Both the position numbers and the translations under genes were made by a program. A DNA stretch of 64,000 nt from Cnuella takakiae (GTDB lineage: Bacteria; Bacteroidota; Bacteroidia; Chitinophagales; Chitinophagaceae). Location of the stretch: contig NZ_MTFE01000010.1 of the NCBI RefSeq assembly GCF_001953305.1, positions 1,514,712-1,578,711 of the forward strand, in the 5' to 3' direction. The notes beneath the pieces were generated by a model that saw only the letters and a list, made by a program, of their open reading frames with translations, ran no database searches and was not told where the DNA came from. Positions 7,614 through 15,800 of this stretch are shown here, piece by piece (within the stretch, counting starts at the first letter, position 1; each line of letters starts with the position of its first letter).

Positions 7614-8894
7614 ATGAATACCCATACAGCATCCGGCACGATCGCACATTACGCCATCGCTGATTTGGAAGTGCTGAAACAGAAAATGTTGAACTGGGCA
7701 TCCCGGTTCAACATTTTTCTTTTTCTGGACAGCCATCAGTACGGTTTCCAGCCGCAGCACTTCGAGTGCCTGCTGGGTGTGGGGGTACGTTCGTGGGTAG
7801 ATGACCTTTCTTCGCTGGACGCTTTTGTACAGCAGCCCCGCTGGTGTTTCGGTCATTTGGCCTACGACCTGAAAGAAGAACTGCATGGGTTGGAAACAGG
7901 GAAAAAAGATCCCATTGGTTTTCCGCACCTCCACTTCTTTGAGCCGGAAGTGGTGTTGTATGTAAAAGACAATACCCTCACCATTGAAGCCACGGATCCT
8001 GGCGCGGTATGGCAGGCATTGCAGGAAACTATTGTTGCGGAGCCAAAAATGGATCATCCGGTGGTGCTCACGCCAAGGCTTACCCGGAGGGCTTACCTTG
8101 ATGCCATCGGGCATTTGCAGCAACATATCCGCCGCGGCGATTGCTACGAGATCAATTTCTGCCAGGAGCTGTACGCCGAAAACGTGCAGCTGAATCCGGT
8201 ACCTATTTACCGGCAGCTGTCGGCAGTTTCACCCGCGCCTTTTGCTGCGCTTTACCGGTACCACAACCGCTACCTGATTTCGGCAAGCCCTGAGCGTTTT
8301 CTAAACAAAAAAGGTGGTCAGCTGATTGCCCAACCTATGAAGGGCACTGCCCGCCGCAACCTACAGGATGCTGAAAAAGATGCGGTACTGAAAAGAGAAT
8401 TGTACCTCAGCACCAAGGAGCGCTCCGAAAACGTGATGGTGGTGGACCTGGTGCGCAATGACCTGTCGCAGGTATGCGCAGATGCTTCCGTGAAAGTGGA
8501 TGAATTGTACGGTATTTATTCCTTTCCGCAGGTGCACCAGATGGTCAGTACCATCAGCGGTACCATCAGGCCTGCAATAAGCTTTTCCCAATTGCTGCAG
8601 GCCAATTTTCCCATGGGCTCCATGACCGGTGCGCCCAAGCTCCGCGTGATGCAGCTGGTTGATCAATACGAACCATCAGCGCGGGGCATATTTTCCGGAT
8701 CGGTAGGGTATTTTACTCCTGCCGGCGATTTCGATTTCAACGTGGTGATCCGCAGCATTATGTACAATGCCGATAATGGCTATGTTTCCTGCCAGGTAGG
8801 CTCCGGAATTACCTTCTATAGCAATGCGGAACGGGAATGGGAAGAATGCCTGCTCAAGGCAGCAGCGATCCGGAAGGTGCTGGAGGATCGCTGA
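7614..8894 (+). CDS. pabB: Aminodeoxychorismate synthase component I (PabB-like)
   Basis: A chorismate-utilising enzyme of the TrpE/PabB/MenF superfamily, 426 residues. The motif QPMKGTARRN places Lys243 where TrpE has Ala. A lysine there marks aminodeoxychorismate synthase, which leads to p-aminobenzoate and folate. Other superfamily stretches are RRGDCYEINFCQEL, YLISASPERFL, SENVMVVDLVRNDL and GSMTGAPKLRVM. No glutamine amidotransferase (PabA) or lyase (PabC) gene lies in the window. It directly follows the acidic protein gene with no gap. The stop codon lies inside a word of the repeat that follows. Confidence 0.87.
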   Translation: MNTHTASGTIAHYAIADLEVLKQKMLNWASRFNIFLFLDSHQYGFQPQHFECLLGVGVRSWVDDLSSLDAFVQQPRWCFGHLAYDLKEELHGLETGKKDPIGFPHLHFFEPEVVLYVKDNTLTIEATDPGAVWQALQETIVAEPKMDHPVVLTPRLTRRAYLDAIGHLQQHIRRGDCYEINFCQELYAENVQLNPVPIYRQLSAVSPAPFAALYRYHNRYLISASPERFLNKKGGQLIAQPMKGTARRNLQDAEKDAVLKRELYLSTKERSENVMVVDLVRNDLSQVCADASVKVDELYGIYSFPQVHQMVSTISGTIRPAISFSQLLQANFPMGSMTGAPKLRVMQLVDQYEPSARGIFSGSVGYFTPAGDFDFNVVIRSIMYNADNGYVSCQVGSGITFYSNAEREWEECLLKAAAIRKVLEDR

Positions 8895-9082
8895 TCTATG
8901 ATGTTTTAATCGCTGATTTGAAGGCGGAAATTACTGGTTTGAAGATCGCTGATCAGGAAATCTGGACTGGTGCCTTTTCGCGTCTCCTGGATTTGTCATA
9001 GTAGTTATTGTCCGCTCCTTATTAATGCTGCCCCAAACCATAACTCATAAATCCGCGATCCCCACATCAGCGATCCGCGATG
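8883..9082. repeat. Imperfect word repeats, GATCGCTGAT family
   Basis: GGATCGCTGAT, AATCGCTGATTTG and AGATCGCTGATC on the left face ATCCGCGATCC and CATCAGCGATCCGCGATG on the right. The left words begin within the last codons of pabB and the right words end at the stop of the convergent lytic transglycosylase gene. Confidence 0.65.
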
Positions 9083-10072
9083 CTAATCCATGCCCAACAT
9101 CAATTGGATGCTTTGTTCCAGTATCTCCTGCTTTTTTTCTTGGAATAGAAGTGCCTTCTCTTTGGGTAAACGCAGGTCGTAGTTGCCGTTATGCGCCAGG
9201 GCTTTATCGAAGTTGGGATTCAGCTTGTCAAAGCGTACTTTATCCAGCGCTACATGCTGCCTGATGGCCGCTGAATGGTATTTGCCGGTAATGGGAATCA
9301 CTTCTGTATCGGCATCCGCTTCAGCCGCCTGCTGCATACCACGGTTAGCCACTTCAGTACTGGTAAGGGTGGTTTCGCCACCATCGCCTTCCATAATGTA
9401 GTGGGTGGCAATGAATTTCTTTACATGCAGCCTCGACTCTTCAGGTAAATGGTATTGCAGGTTCCAGAAATTGCGGCTGCCGCTGCGGCGGATAGCGCTA
9501 TGTACGCCACCGGGGCCACAGTTGTAGGCGGCAATCACCAGCAGCCAGTCGCCGTATTGTCGGTACAACTGGTTGAGGTAACGGGCGGCGGCATGGGTGC
9601 TTTTGAAAAAGTCGGTGCGTTCGTCGATGGTAGGCCCGATGCGGAGGCCCATCATCCTGCCGGTGCCTTCCATAAACTGCCAGGGACCAACGGCCCCTGC
9701 CCATGATACGGCAAAAGGCTGCAGGCGGGATTCAATAACCGCCAGGTATTTGAGTTCAACAGGCAGGCCATGCTGTTTGAGCACGCCATCCATCATGTCG
9801 AACTGGGGCTTGGCCCAGCTTTTCATCCGCTGCAGTCCAGGACCCAAGCGCTGCATATAATCGGCTACATAAGAGATCGCCTGCGCATTCAGTTTGCGGG
9901 CATCGATGCCGTTGACCTTTGTTTTTTCAAACAGGTCCTTGAACCCGCTCTTGGGGTCGATATGCGCTGATTTTTTTACGAGGGTATCACCGGGCATAGG
10001 CTGGTATGCACCGGATGCGTAGGTGGCAACGGTTCCAAAAAGGCATAGCGACAAGAGGAGAGGTTTGTGCAT
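9083..10072 (-). CDS. Lytic murein transglycosylase (SLT family, secreted)
   Basis: A 329-residue enzyme that cleaves peptidoglycan glycan strands in the periplasm or outer membrane. The N-terminus MHKPLLLSLCLFGTVATYAS is a signal peptide. The SLT domain shows the catalytic Glu114 in AVIESRLQPF, then GAVGPWQFM (126-134) and AAYNCGPGGV (181-190). This motif spacing is that of MltD/Slt-type (family 1) enzymes. No LysM repeat is present, unlike classical MltD. The downstream end meets the GATCGCTGAT word repeats. Confidence 0.9.
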   Translation of the reverse strand: MHKPLLLSLCLFGTVATYASGAYQPMPGDTLVKKSAHIDPKSGFKDLFEKTKVNGIDARKLNAQAISYVADYMQRLGPGLQRMKSWAKPQFDMMDGVLKQHGLPVELKYLAVIESRLQPFAVSWAGAVGPWQFMEGTGRMMGLRIGPTIDERTDFFKSTHAAARYLNQLYRQYGDWLLVIAAYNCGPGGVHSAIRRSGSRNFWNLQYHLPEESRLHVKKFIATHYIMEGDGGETTLTSTEVANRGMQQAAEADADTEVIPITGKYHSAAIRQHVALDKVRFDKLNPNFDKALAHNGNYDLRLPKEKALLFQEKKQEILEQSIQLMLGMD

Positions 10073-10087
10073 GGGTGCTTTTTGGGG

Positions 10088-10278
10088 TTTTCACGCAAAG
10101 GCGCGGCGGAGCAAAGACGCAAAGTTTTTCTCGCAACGACGCGGCGGAGCAACGGAACTATTGTACAAATCCAAGACGCTACTGCAAAAACTTGTTGCTT
10201 CTTTTTCCTTATACCAACTCCTTTGCTCCTTTGCGGCTTTGCGAGAAATCTCTTTCCAGCGCTGCGGAAAAGCCCAGC
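10088..10278. repeat. Inverted word repeat reaching into the gatA 3' end
   Basis: Left words CGCAAAGGCGCGGCGGAGC, AAAGACGCAAAG and CTCGCAACGACGCGGCGG face right words CTCCTTTGCTCCTTTGCGGC and TTTGCGAGAAA. The right arm overlaps the last codons of gatA (gene end 10209), so part of the repeat is translated. Confidence 0.7.
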
Positions 10279-11672
10279 AAAGTTAACTCATTAAACCTTT
10301 TTGCCATAACCTGTACGCTGAACGGAAGGTTAGCAGAATGTTTAAATAAAGGCAAAGCTGCTGCGGGCACACCCACCAGGTTGGCAAAAACAGTGAAGAT
10401 GTCGCCCATATACATCGCCACTGGGTCCTGGGTCTTTTCGCCGGCTTTATAGGCCGGGGTAGGAGAGGTGGGTGCCAGTATCAGGTCGTAGTTGTTGAAG
10501 ATGGCATCGGCCTGTTGTTGCAAAAGGCGGCGTACCTGTTGGGCACGGGTAAAGTAAGCGTCGAAATAACCGGTGCTCAACACAAAAGTGCCCAGCATAA
10601 TGCGGCGCTTTACTTCGGGGCCAAAACCTTCGGAGCGGTTTTGCTTGTAAAACTCGCGCAGGTCTTCCACGGGATTTGCCGACTGGTGACCAAAACGCAC
10701 CCCGTCGAACCGGGAGAGGTTGGAGGACGCTTCGGCCGTGGTGAGCACGTAATAAGTGGGTACAATGTATTCGGTAAGCGAGAAGGACACGGGTTCTACA
10801 GTATGGCCTTCAGCTTTCAATTGTTCCAGCAGTTGGCCCAGTGCAGCACGTATTTCCGGGTCAATAGAGGAATGCTCCAGCCATTCGGGGAAATAAGCAA
10901 TGCGGTAAGATTTTCCATTTTCCTTTGCCGAAGCTGCAATAGCAGGTACCGGCTGTGTGGAAGCAGTACTGTCCATGCCATCGGGGCCGGCCATTACTTC
11001 CAACACCAGGGCAGCATCGGCCACATTTTGCGCCAGCACACCTACCTGGTCGAAAGAAGAAGCATAGGCAATCAGTCCATAACGCGATACACGGCCATAG
11101 GTGGGTTTTACTCCCACAATGCCACAGAAGTCGGCTGGTAAACGAACCGAACCACCGGTATCGGTTCCCAGCGATACCATGCACAACCCGGCAGCCACTG
11201 CGGCAGCACTGCCACCCGAAGAGCCACCCGGCACATAATCGGGATTAACAGGGTTAAGCGCCGGGCCATAAGCCGAGTTCTCGTTGGTGGAACCCATGCC
11301 AAACTCGTCGCAGTTCTGGCGGCCGATGATGATGGCACCTTCATCCACTAAACGTTGTACGGCGGTGCCGGTGTAGAGCGATTCAAAACCGTTCAGGATT
11401 TTGGAGGCGGATGAAACGGGGTGACCGGCGTAGCACAACACGTCCTTAATGCCCACCACTACACCGTGCAGGCGGCCTTTGGGAGTAGTTTGATTATCCA
11501 ACTCCTGGGCTCTTGCTATGGCTTCTTCGGCAAATACCGAAACAAAAGCATTCAGTTCGGGGCGGGCTTCGATGGCTTGCAGGTAGTGCCTAACAGCCTG
11601 CAGGCAGGTGATATCACCTGCCTGCAACTGTTGATGGTATTGTTCGATGGAATGGAACTGGAACAAAGTCAA
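10209..11672 (-). CDS. gatA: Glutamyl/aspartyl-tRNA amidotransferase subunit A
   Basis: Amidase subunit of GatCAB, which converts mischarged Glu-tRNA(Gln) and Asp-tRNA(Asn) to the correct amides. The 487 residues include the amidase triad: Lys76 in VGIKDVL, Ser151 in GGSSGGSAAAVA and Ser175 in GTDTGGSVR. The start is TTG (MTLFQFHSIEQYHQ), chosen because the N-terminus matches the family and no good ATG is near. gatB and gatC are not in the window. Codons for LQAGDITCLQA form a 28-bp perfect DNA palindrome (11599-11626). The last residues, SRKGAKELV, are written in word-repeat DNA. Confidence 0.95.
   Translation of the reverse strand: MTLFQFHSIEQYHQQLQAGDITCLQAVRHYLQAIEARPELNAFVSVFAEEAIARAQELDNQTTPKGRLHGVVVGIKDVLCYAGHPVSSASKILNGFESLYTGTAVQRLVDEGAIIIGRQNCDEFGMGSTNENSAYGPALNPVNPDYVPGGSSGGSAAAVAAGLCMVSLGTDTGGSVRLPADFCGIVGVKPTYGRVSRYGLIAYASSFDQVGVLAQNVADAALVLEVMAGPDGMDSTASTQPVPAIAASAKENGKSYRIAYFPEWLEHSSIDPEIRAALGQLLEQLKAEGHTVEPVSFSLTEYIVPTYYVLTTAEASSNLSRFDGVRFGHQSANPVEDLREFYKQNRSEGFGPEVKRRIMLGTFVLSTGYFDAYFTRAQQVRRLLQQQADAIFNNYDLILAPTSPTPAYKAGEKTQDPVAMYMGDIFTVFANLVGVPAAALPLFKHSANLPFSVQVMAKRFNELTLLGFSAALERDFSQSRKGAKELV
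11599..11626. repeat. 28-bp perfect palindrome inside gatA
   Basis: The sequence TGCAGGCAGGTGAT is followed directly by its reverse complement. It is coding (residues about 16-25) and has no loop, so it could form a cruciform or a dyad protein site. Confidence 0.85.
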
Positions 11673-11698
11673 CTGATTAGATCCGTGGCGGAAAAATA

Positions 11699-11941
11699 TT
11701 AAGGCTGTGTGGTTGTAGAAGAGGTAGTAGTTGTTACACGCTCTGCACTCTGCTCGCTTACACGCTCTTTAGGCTGCTCGTTGATGCCTTCTTCAATTTC
11801 TTTACGCACGTTGTTTTTTGCATCGTTGAATTCGCGGATGCCCTTACCCAGGCCACGCATCAGTTCAGGAATTTTGCGGCCGCCGAACAGGAGCAGTACC
11901 ACCAGGAGGATGAGCAGAATTTCGTTCCAACCAAGGCTCAT
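11699..11941 (-). CDS. tatA: Sec-independent translocase TatA/E
   Basis: An 80-residue pore-forming subunit of the twin-arginine export system in the inner membrane. It has one N-terminal membrane helix (about residues 5-20, [15 protein letters not shown]). The [20 protein letters not shown] hinge and amphipathic helix and an acidic, Thr/Ser-rich tail follow. TatC and TatB are not nearby. It lies just upstream of gatA on the same strand with 26 bases between, so gatA may be read through from it. Confidence 0.92.
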   Translation of the reverse strand: MSLGWNEILLILLVVLLLFGGRKIPELMRGLGKGIREFNDAKNNVRKEIEEGINEQPKERVSEQSAERVTTTTSSTTTQP

Positions 11942-11967
11942 AACTAAAGTTTTTAATGATGAATAAG

Positions 11968-11975
11968 CAAAGGTA
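11968..11975 (-). promoter_or_regulatory. -7 box of tatA promoter
   Basis: On the minus strand TACCTTTG matches TAnnTTTG exactly, 26 bases before the tatA ATG. Confidence 0.6.
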
Positions 11976-12013
11976 TCCCAAATTGGTTACCCGGATTGCT
12001 AAAATAAGGGAAA

Positions 12014-12045
12014 TAAAAAAGCGCCCCATGAATATGGGACGCTTA
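12014..12045 (-). terminator. Terminator of rplS
   Basis: On the minus strand AAGCGTCCCAT, loop ATTC and ATGGGGCGCTT are followed by TTTTTA, about 20 bases past the rplS stop. Confidence 0.85.
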
Positions 12046-12063
12046 TATAAACGAAAGTTGTGC

Positions 12064-12435
12064 TTATTTGGATTTAGTTTCCACCGCCTGACGCTTTTCC
12101 TTGATACGGGCGCTTTTACCGCTACGCTCACGCTGGTAGTACAGCTTAGCGCGACGAACACGACCTACCTTATGCAGCAGGATGGACTCGATGTTGGGCG
12201 AGAAGAAGGGGAACAGACGCTCCACACCTACGCCATCGGAAATTTTACGTACGGTGAAGGTGGCAGTAGCACCATCGCCCTGTACTTTAATTACATCGCC
12301 TTTGAAGGACTGGATACGCTCCTTGTTACCTTCAATGATTTTATAGTTAACGGTGATATTGTCACCGGCTTTGAATTTGGGGTATTCCTTTTTACCAGTG
12401 AGCTGCTCGTGCACAAATTGGACAGCGGATTGCAT
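12064..12435 (-). CDS. rplS: 50S ribosomal protein L19
   Basis: A 123-residue ribosomal protein at the 30S-50S interface. Hallmarks are FKAGDNITVNYKIIEG, RIQSFKGDVI, TFTVRKISDGVGVERLFPF and the basic end VGRVRRAKLYYQRER. It is a monocistronic unit with its own promoter and terminator. trmD and rpsP, its partners in many bacteria, are not adjacent. Confidence 0.98.
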   Translation of the reverse strand: MQSAVQFVHEQLTGKKEYPKFKAGDNITVNYKIIEGNKERIQSFKGDVIKVQGDGATATFTVRKISDGVGVERLFPFFSPNIESILLHKVGRVRRAKLYYQRERSGKSARIKEKRQAVETKSK

Positions 12436-12455
12436 AACTTCAATTTTAAGGACGG

Positions 12456-12463
12456 CAAAGATA
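12456..12463 (-). promoter_or_regulatory. -7 box of rplS promoter
   Basis: On the minus strand TATCTTTG matches TAnnTTTG exactly, 20 bases before the rplS ATG. Confidence 0.6.
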
Positions 12464-12575
12464 AGGAGGGAGGAGGAACTTTCGGCAAACTTAGTAAAGA
12501 AAATTTAGCTGTTAGCCTTTGGCTGTTGGCTGTTAGCTTGAGAAACAGCGGTTTAGCTTTTATCTTTTCCTAAAA

Positions 12576-12929
12576 ATGAAAGACTTCCGGCAATTACGGG
12601 TATGGCAGAAAGGTTTGGATTTGGCAATTCAGACTTATCGGTTCTCTGCAACCCTACCTAAAATTGAGCAGTTTGGACTTTGTTCCCAGATAACAAGGGC
12701 AGCGGTTTCCATTCCTTCAAATATTGCAGAGGGGAGTAGCAGGAGCAGTGATAAAGACAATAACCGTTTTGTTGAAATAGCGCTTGGTTCCAGTTTCGAG
12801 TTGGAAACCCAATTGCTGATTGCAAAAGCTGTTGGGTTGGGAAACTTAGAGTTATGTGATGCTTTACTTAGCAATTTAGGTGACGGACAACGTATGCTTA
12901 ACGCATATCAAAAAAGCCTGAACCACTAA
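12576..12929 (+). CDS. Four-helix-bundle protein (S23/Avd-like family)
   Basis: A 117-residue protein of the four-helix-bundle family known from 23S rRNA intervening sequences and related in fold to Avd of diversity-generating retroelements. The family signature is clear: MKDFRQLRVWQKGLDLAIQ, LCSQITRAAVSIPSNIAEGS and the Glu-rich helix ALGSSFELETQLLIA. The molecular role is unknown; Avd-like members are basic nucleic-acid-binding pentamers. No reverse transcriptase or variable repeat is nearby, so this is not a retroelement. The last codons (KSLNH and stop) form the left arm of its own terminator. It is the only gene inside the inverted-repeat cassette between rplS and rny. Confidence 0.93.
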   Translation: MKDFRQLRVWQKGLDLAIQTYRFSATLPKIEQFGLCSQITRAAVSIPSNIAEGSSRSSDKDNNRFVEIALGSSFELETQLLIAKAVGLGNLELCDALLSNLGDGQRMLNAYQKSLNH

Positions 12930-12947
12930 TGGTTCAGGCTTTTTGCA
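12910..12947 (+). terminator. Terminator overlapping the end of the four-helix-bundle gene
   Basis: AAAGCCTGAACCA, loop CTAA and TGGTTCAGGCTTTTT. The stem starts inside the coding region and the loop contains the stop codon TAA. Confidence 0.88.
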
Positions 12948-13005
12948 CGTTTGCTATGTTGAGGAAAAGCTAATAGCCAAAGGCTAACAGCGAACCGCTT
13001 CTCTC

Positions 13006-14571
13006 TTATCGCGCTACATTCACCGCCCTTTTCTCCCTGATCACCGTCACCTTGATCTGACCGGGATAGGTCATTTCGGTTTGGATCTTCTGGGCGATCT
13101 CAAAGCTCAGTTTGTCGCTGTCGCCGTCCGATACTTTATCAGCTTCCACAATCACCCGCAGCTCGCGACCAGCTTGAATGGCATAAGCTTTCTCCACGCC
13201 ATTGTAGGCGCAGGCCAGGCGTTCCAGTTCCTTAATGCGCTGCAGGTATTGCTGCATGATCTCGCGGCGGGCACCGGGACGGGCACCGCTGATGGCATCA
13301 CAAGCCTGGATGATGGGGGAGATCACATACTGCATTTCCATTTCATCGTGGTGGGCGCCGATGGCGTTTACGATGGCAGGAGCTTCACCGTACTTCTCGG
13401 CCAGCTTGGCACCCAGCAGGGCGTGGCTCAGTTCGGTTTCTTCATCAGGTACTTTACCAATATCGTGGAGCAGGCCGGCACGCTTGGCCAGTTTGGGGTT
13501 GAGGCCCAGTTCGGCAGCCATGATACCGCAAAGGTTGGCCACCTCGCGGCTGTGCATCAGCAGGTTCTGGCCGTAAGAAGAGCGGAAGCGCATCTTACCC
13601 ACCAGGCGCACCAGTTCCTTGTGCAGGCCGTGGATACCCAGTTCGATTACGGTACGCTCACCAATTTCCATTACCTGGTCTTCCAGCTGGCGCTTGGTTT
13701 TTTCCACCACTTCCTCAATGCGGGCGGGGTGGATACGGCCGTCGGTTACCAGGCGCTGGAGGGCCAGGCGGGCGATCTCACGACGCAGGGGGTCGAAGCA
13801 AGAGAGGATGATGGCCTCGGGAGTATCATCCACGATCAGGTCAACACCGGTAGCGGCTTCAATGGCGCGGATGTTGCGACCTTCACGGCCGATGATCTGG
13901 CCTTTGATCTCGTCGCTTTCGAGGTTAAATACGGTAATAGCGTTCTCAATGGCCTGCTCGGCAGCGGTACGCTGGATGGTTTGAATAATGATCTTGCGGG
14001 CTTCCTTGTTAGCCTTTTGCTTGGCCTCGTCTACAATTTCCTGTTGCAGGCCAAGGGCTTGCGACTGTGCTTCCTGCTTCAGGCCTTCAATCAGCTGGTT
14101 CCTGGCTTCCTCTGCGGTGAGGTTGGCGATCTTTTCCAGGCGGCGCATGTGCTCTTCCTGGTGGCGGTCCAGCTCAGTTTGCTTCTGGGCCACTACTTCC
14201 AGTTGCTTGTTGAGGTTTTGTTTGATCACCTCGTTTTCTTTCACCTGTTTGTCCAGCTGCGCCGACTTGGCGTCCAGGGTTGTTTCTTTTTGCTTGATAC
14301 GGTTTTCGGCATCACCCAGCTCGCGGTTGCGGCGGTTTACTTCTTTGTCGTGTTCCGATTTCAGCTGTACGAAGCGTTCCTTGGCGGAAAGTTCTTTTTC
14401 CTTGCGGGTGGTTTCGGCACGGAGTTCAGCTTCCTTGATAATGTTCTGTGCCTGCTGTTCGGCATCGTCAATACGTTTCTGGTTGTCTTTGGCAAATATG
14501 AATTTACCGGCCACGATGCCGGCTACCAGCGCCACTATTCCGACTAATATGGAAAGGATCATTGGGTCCAT
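13006..14571 (-). CDS. rny: Ribonuclease Y
   Basis: Endoribonuclease that starts mRNA decay, anchored in the inner membrane. From the chosen ATG ([18 protein letters not shown]) it is 521 residues. An N-terminal membrane helix (about 4-24) is followed by a long charged coiled coil, a KH domain ([23 protein letters not shown]) and an HD domain ([21 protein letters not shown]). A start 15 codons upstream is possible but adds residues before the membrane helix. In Bacteroidota rny commonly follows zapA; here an acetyltransferase gene on the other strand lies between. A -7-like TATCTTCG (minus strand, 14641-14648) may drive it. Confidence 0.95.
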   Translation of the reverse strand: MDPMILSILVGIVALVAGIVAGKFIFAKDNQKRIDDAEQQAQNIIKEAELRAETTRKEKELSAKERFVQLKSEHDKEVNRRNRELGDAENRIKQKETTLDAKSAQLDKQVKENEVIKQNLNKQLEVVAQKQTELDRHQEEHMRRLEKIANLTAEEARNQLIEGLKQEAQSQALGLQQEIVDEAKQKANKEARKIIIQTIQRTAAEQAIENAITVFNLESDEIKGQIIGREGRNIRAIEAATGVDLIVDDTPEAIILSCFDPLRREIARLALQRLVTDGRIHPARIEEVVEKTKRQLEDQVMEIGERTVIELGIHGLHKELVRLVGKMRFRSSYGQNLLMHSREVANLCGIMAAELGLNPKLAKRAGLLHDIGKVPDEETELSHALLGAKLAEKYGEAPAIVNAIGAHHDEMEMQYVISPIIQACDAISGARPGARREIMQQYLQRIKELERLACAYNGVEKAYAIQAGRELRVIVEADKVSDGDSDKLSFEIAQKIQTEMTYPGQIKVTVIREKRAVNVAR

Positions 14572-14752
14572 TGAAAATGTTTGAAAAAATGTTTGGTCAA
14601 GATATACGATTCTCACAACCCTTATTCAGGGGCAGGGTGGCGAAGATACTAAAAGGCGGTATTTGTTGCGGAGCCAAGGAAAGGTATTGCTGACCCTGTT
14701 AGGACTGCGGAACAGAAAATACATTCTGGCTGTCAGCGGCTAACTTTAAAAC

Positions 14753-15307
14753 ATGCAAACGGAGAAAGAAAAAATGATCGCCGGCGACCTATACCGCCCC
14801 GATGACGTAGAGCTGGCTGCCGACCGTACCCGCACCCGTCTCTTGCTGAAGGCGCTGAACGATGCAAGAGATGACCAGCCGGATGTGATCGCAGGAATAT
14901 TAAAGGAGCTGATTCCCGGTGCAGGTGCCGCTTTGACCATTCAGCCGCCCTTTTTTTGCGATTATGGCTATAATATATGGATGGGCGAAAAGGTGTTCTT
15001 CAACTTCAACTGCGTGGTGCTGGACGTGGCGCCGGTGCGCATCGGCAGCCGAACGATGTTTGGTCCCAATGTGCAGATATATACCGCCACGCATCCCATT
15101 GATCCTGTGGAGCGGGCTTCAGGTGTGGAGTTTGCCAAACCCATCACCATCGGCGAAGATGTGTGGGTGGGTGGAAGCGCGGTGATTTGTCCGGGTGTAA
15201 ATATTGGCGACCGCTCTATTATTGGTGCGGGTAGTGTTGTAACAAAAGATATTCCCGCAGGTGTGATAGCGGCAGGCAATCCTTGTAAGGTGATCCGGGA
15301 GATTTAG
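14753..15307 (+). CDS. Sugar O-acetyltransferase (left-handed beta-helix, Maa/NodL-like)
   Basis: A 184-residue acetyl-CoA-dependent transferase of the maltose/galactoside acetyltransferase type. The N-terminal Maa helix region (MQTEKEKMIAGDLYRPDDVEL) is present. The hexapeptide-repeat beta-helix contains CDYGYNIWMGEKVFFNFNC, the catalytic His in TATHPID, and the closing PAGVIAAGNPCKVIR. The natural acceptor is usually unknown in this family. It is oriented against its neighbours and followed by two perfect hairpins, so it is an independent unit placed between zapA and rny. Confidence 0.9.
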   Translation: MQTEKEKMIAGDLYRPDDVELAADRTRTRLLLKALNDARDDQPDVIAGILKELIPGAGAALTIQPPFFCDYGYNIWMGEKVFFNFNCVVLDVAPVRIGSRTMFGPNVQIYTATHPIDPVERASGVEFAKPITIGEDVWVGGSAVICPGVNIGDRSIIGAGSVVTKDIPAGVIAAGNPCKVIREI

Positions 15308-15336
15308 ATCTTCCATCTCTTGAAGAGATGGAAGAT
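15308..15336. repeat. Perfect 14-bp hairpin
   Basis: ATCTTCCATCTCTT and its inverse with almost no loop, directly after the acetyltransferase stop. It may act with the next hairpin as a bidirectional terminator. Confidence 0.7.
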
Positions 15337-15341
15337 ATGGC

Positions 15342-15378
15342 CCATACCTAACAGGTCTCCAAGACCTGTTAGGTATGG
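15342..15378. repeat. Perfect 17-bp hairpin, ACCTAACAGGT family
   Basis: CCATACCTAACAGGTCT, loop CCA, then its exact inverse. It sits between two convergent genes. A related palindrome lies at 21978-22020. Confidence 0.85.
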
Positions 15379-15380
15379 CA

Positions 15381-15674
15381 TTATTCCTTATCCAGTGAAC
15401 CCTCAATCATTTGTTCCAAGGCCTGCAGCCTTGCGGAAAGCTGCTCGGTCTGCACATTGGCTGCCGCCTCAGGCGTGCCCTGCTCCGTGGCCAGCCAAAT
15501 CAGCACCATGGCGATATAGTCCTGCATGTCCTTACCGGCAAAGCTGGTTTTGAATTCAATAAGTTTATCGTTCACTCTTTTAATGGTGCGGCGCACCACT
15601 TCTTCATCCTGGGGTTGGATGCGTACGCGGTAGGTGCGGTCGCCGATAACGAGGTTGGTAGGGATGAGTTCCAT
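15381..15674 (-). CDS. zapA: Cell division protein ZapA
   Basis: A 97-residue FtsZ-ring stabiliser. It begins MELIPTNLVIGDRTYRVRI, the typical ZapA N-terminal domain, then VNDKLIEFKTSF and a C-terminal helical coiled coil. The ATG at 15672-15674 was chosen because upstream in-frame sequence is translated word-repeat DNA. The order pheT, coiled-coil protein, zapA, rny on one strand is a usual Bacteroidota arrangement. Confidence 0.88.
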   Translation of the reverse strand: MELIPTNLVIGDRTYRVRIQPQDEEVVRRTIKRVNDKLIEFKTSFAGKDMQDYIAMVLIWLATEQGTPEAAANVQTEQLSARLQALEQMIEGSLDKE

Positions 15675-15697
15675 GGTAAGTCCGAAAAGTTGATGGT

Positions 15698-15798
15698 CCG
15701 GAAAGTCCGGAAAGACGTTTAAAAATAGTACTGCAGTAAAAATGGTTTGTACCGGGCCGGTCTTCTGTCTTTTCCGACTTCCGACTTTCCGGACTTCC
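15698..15798. repeat. Inverted repeat, TCCGGAAAG family
   Basis: GTCCGGAAAGTCCGGAAAGAC on the left (about 15697-15717) faces CCGACTTTCCGGACTTCC (about 15781-15798). The arms fill the space from the zapA start to the stop of the coiled-coil gene. Confidence 0.75.
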
Positions 15799-15800
15799 AC

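Larger units (their letters stand above)
12507..12991. repeat. Inverted-repeat-bounded cassette around the four-helix-bundle gene
   Basis: The left arm (12507-12538) reads GCTGTTAGCCTTTGGCT then GTTGGCTGTTAGCT. The right arm (12968-12991) is its inverse except that one 7-base word GTTGGCT is missing and one base differs. The arms enclose exactly one gene with its own -7-like box (TATCTTTT, 12561-12568) and terminator. This packaging, one gene between inverted word repeats, is what one expects of a mobile cassette, but no transposase is present. Confidence 0.75.

Noticed and set aside
12576..12929. Diversity-generating retroelement based on the Avd-like gene
   Set aside because: No reverse transcriptase, template repeat or variable repeat is present nearby; the gene matches the stand-alone four-helix-bundle family.
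13081..14547. Plus-strand open frame of 488 codons
   Set aside because: Antisense of rny; low-complexity hydrophobic translation typical of a shadow frame.
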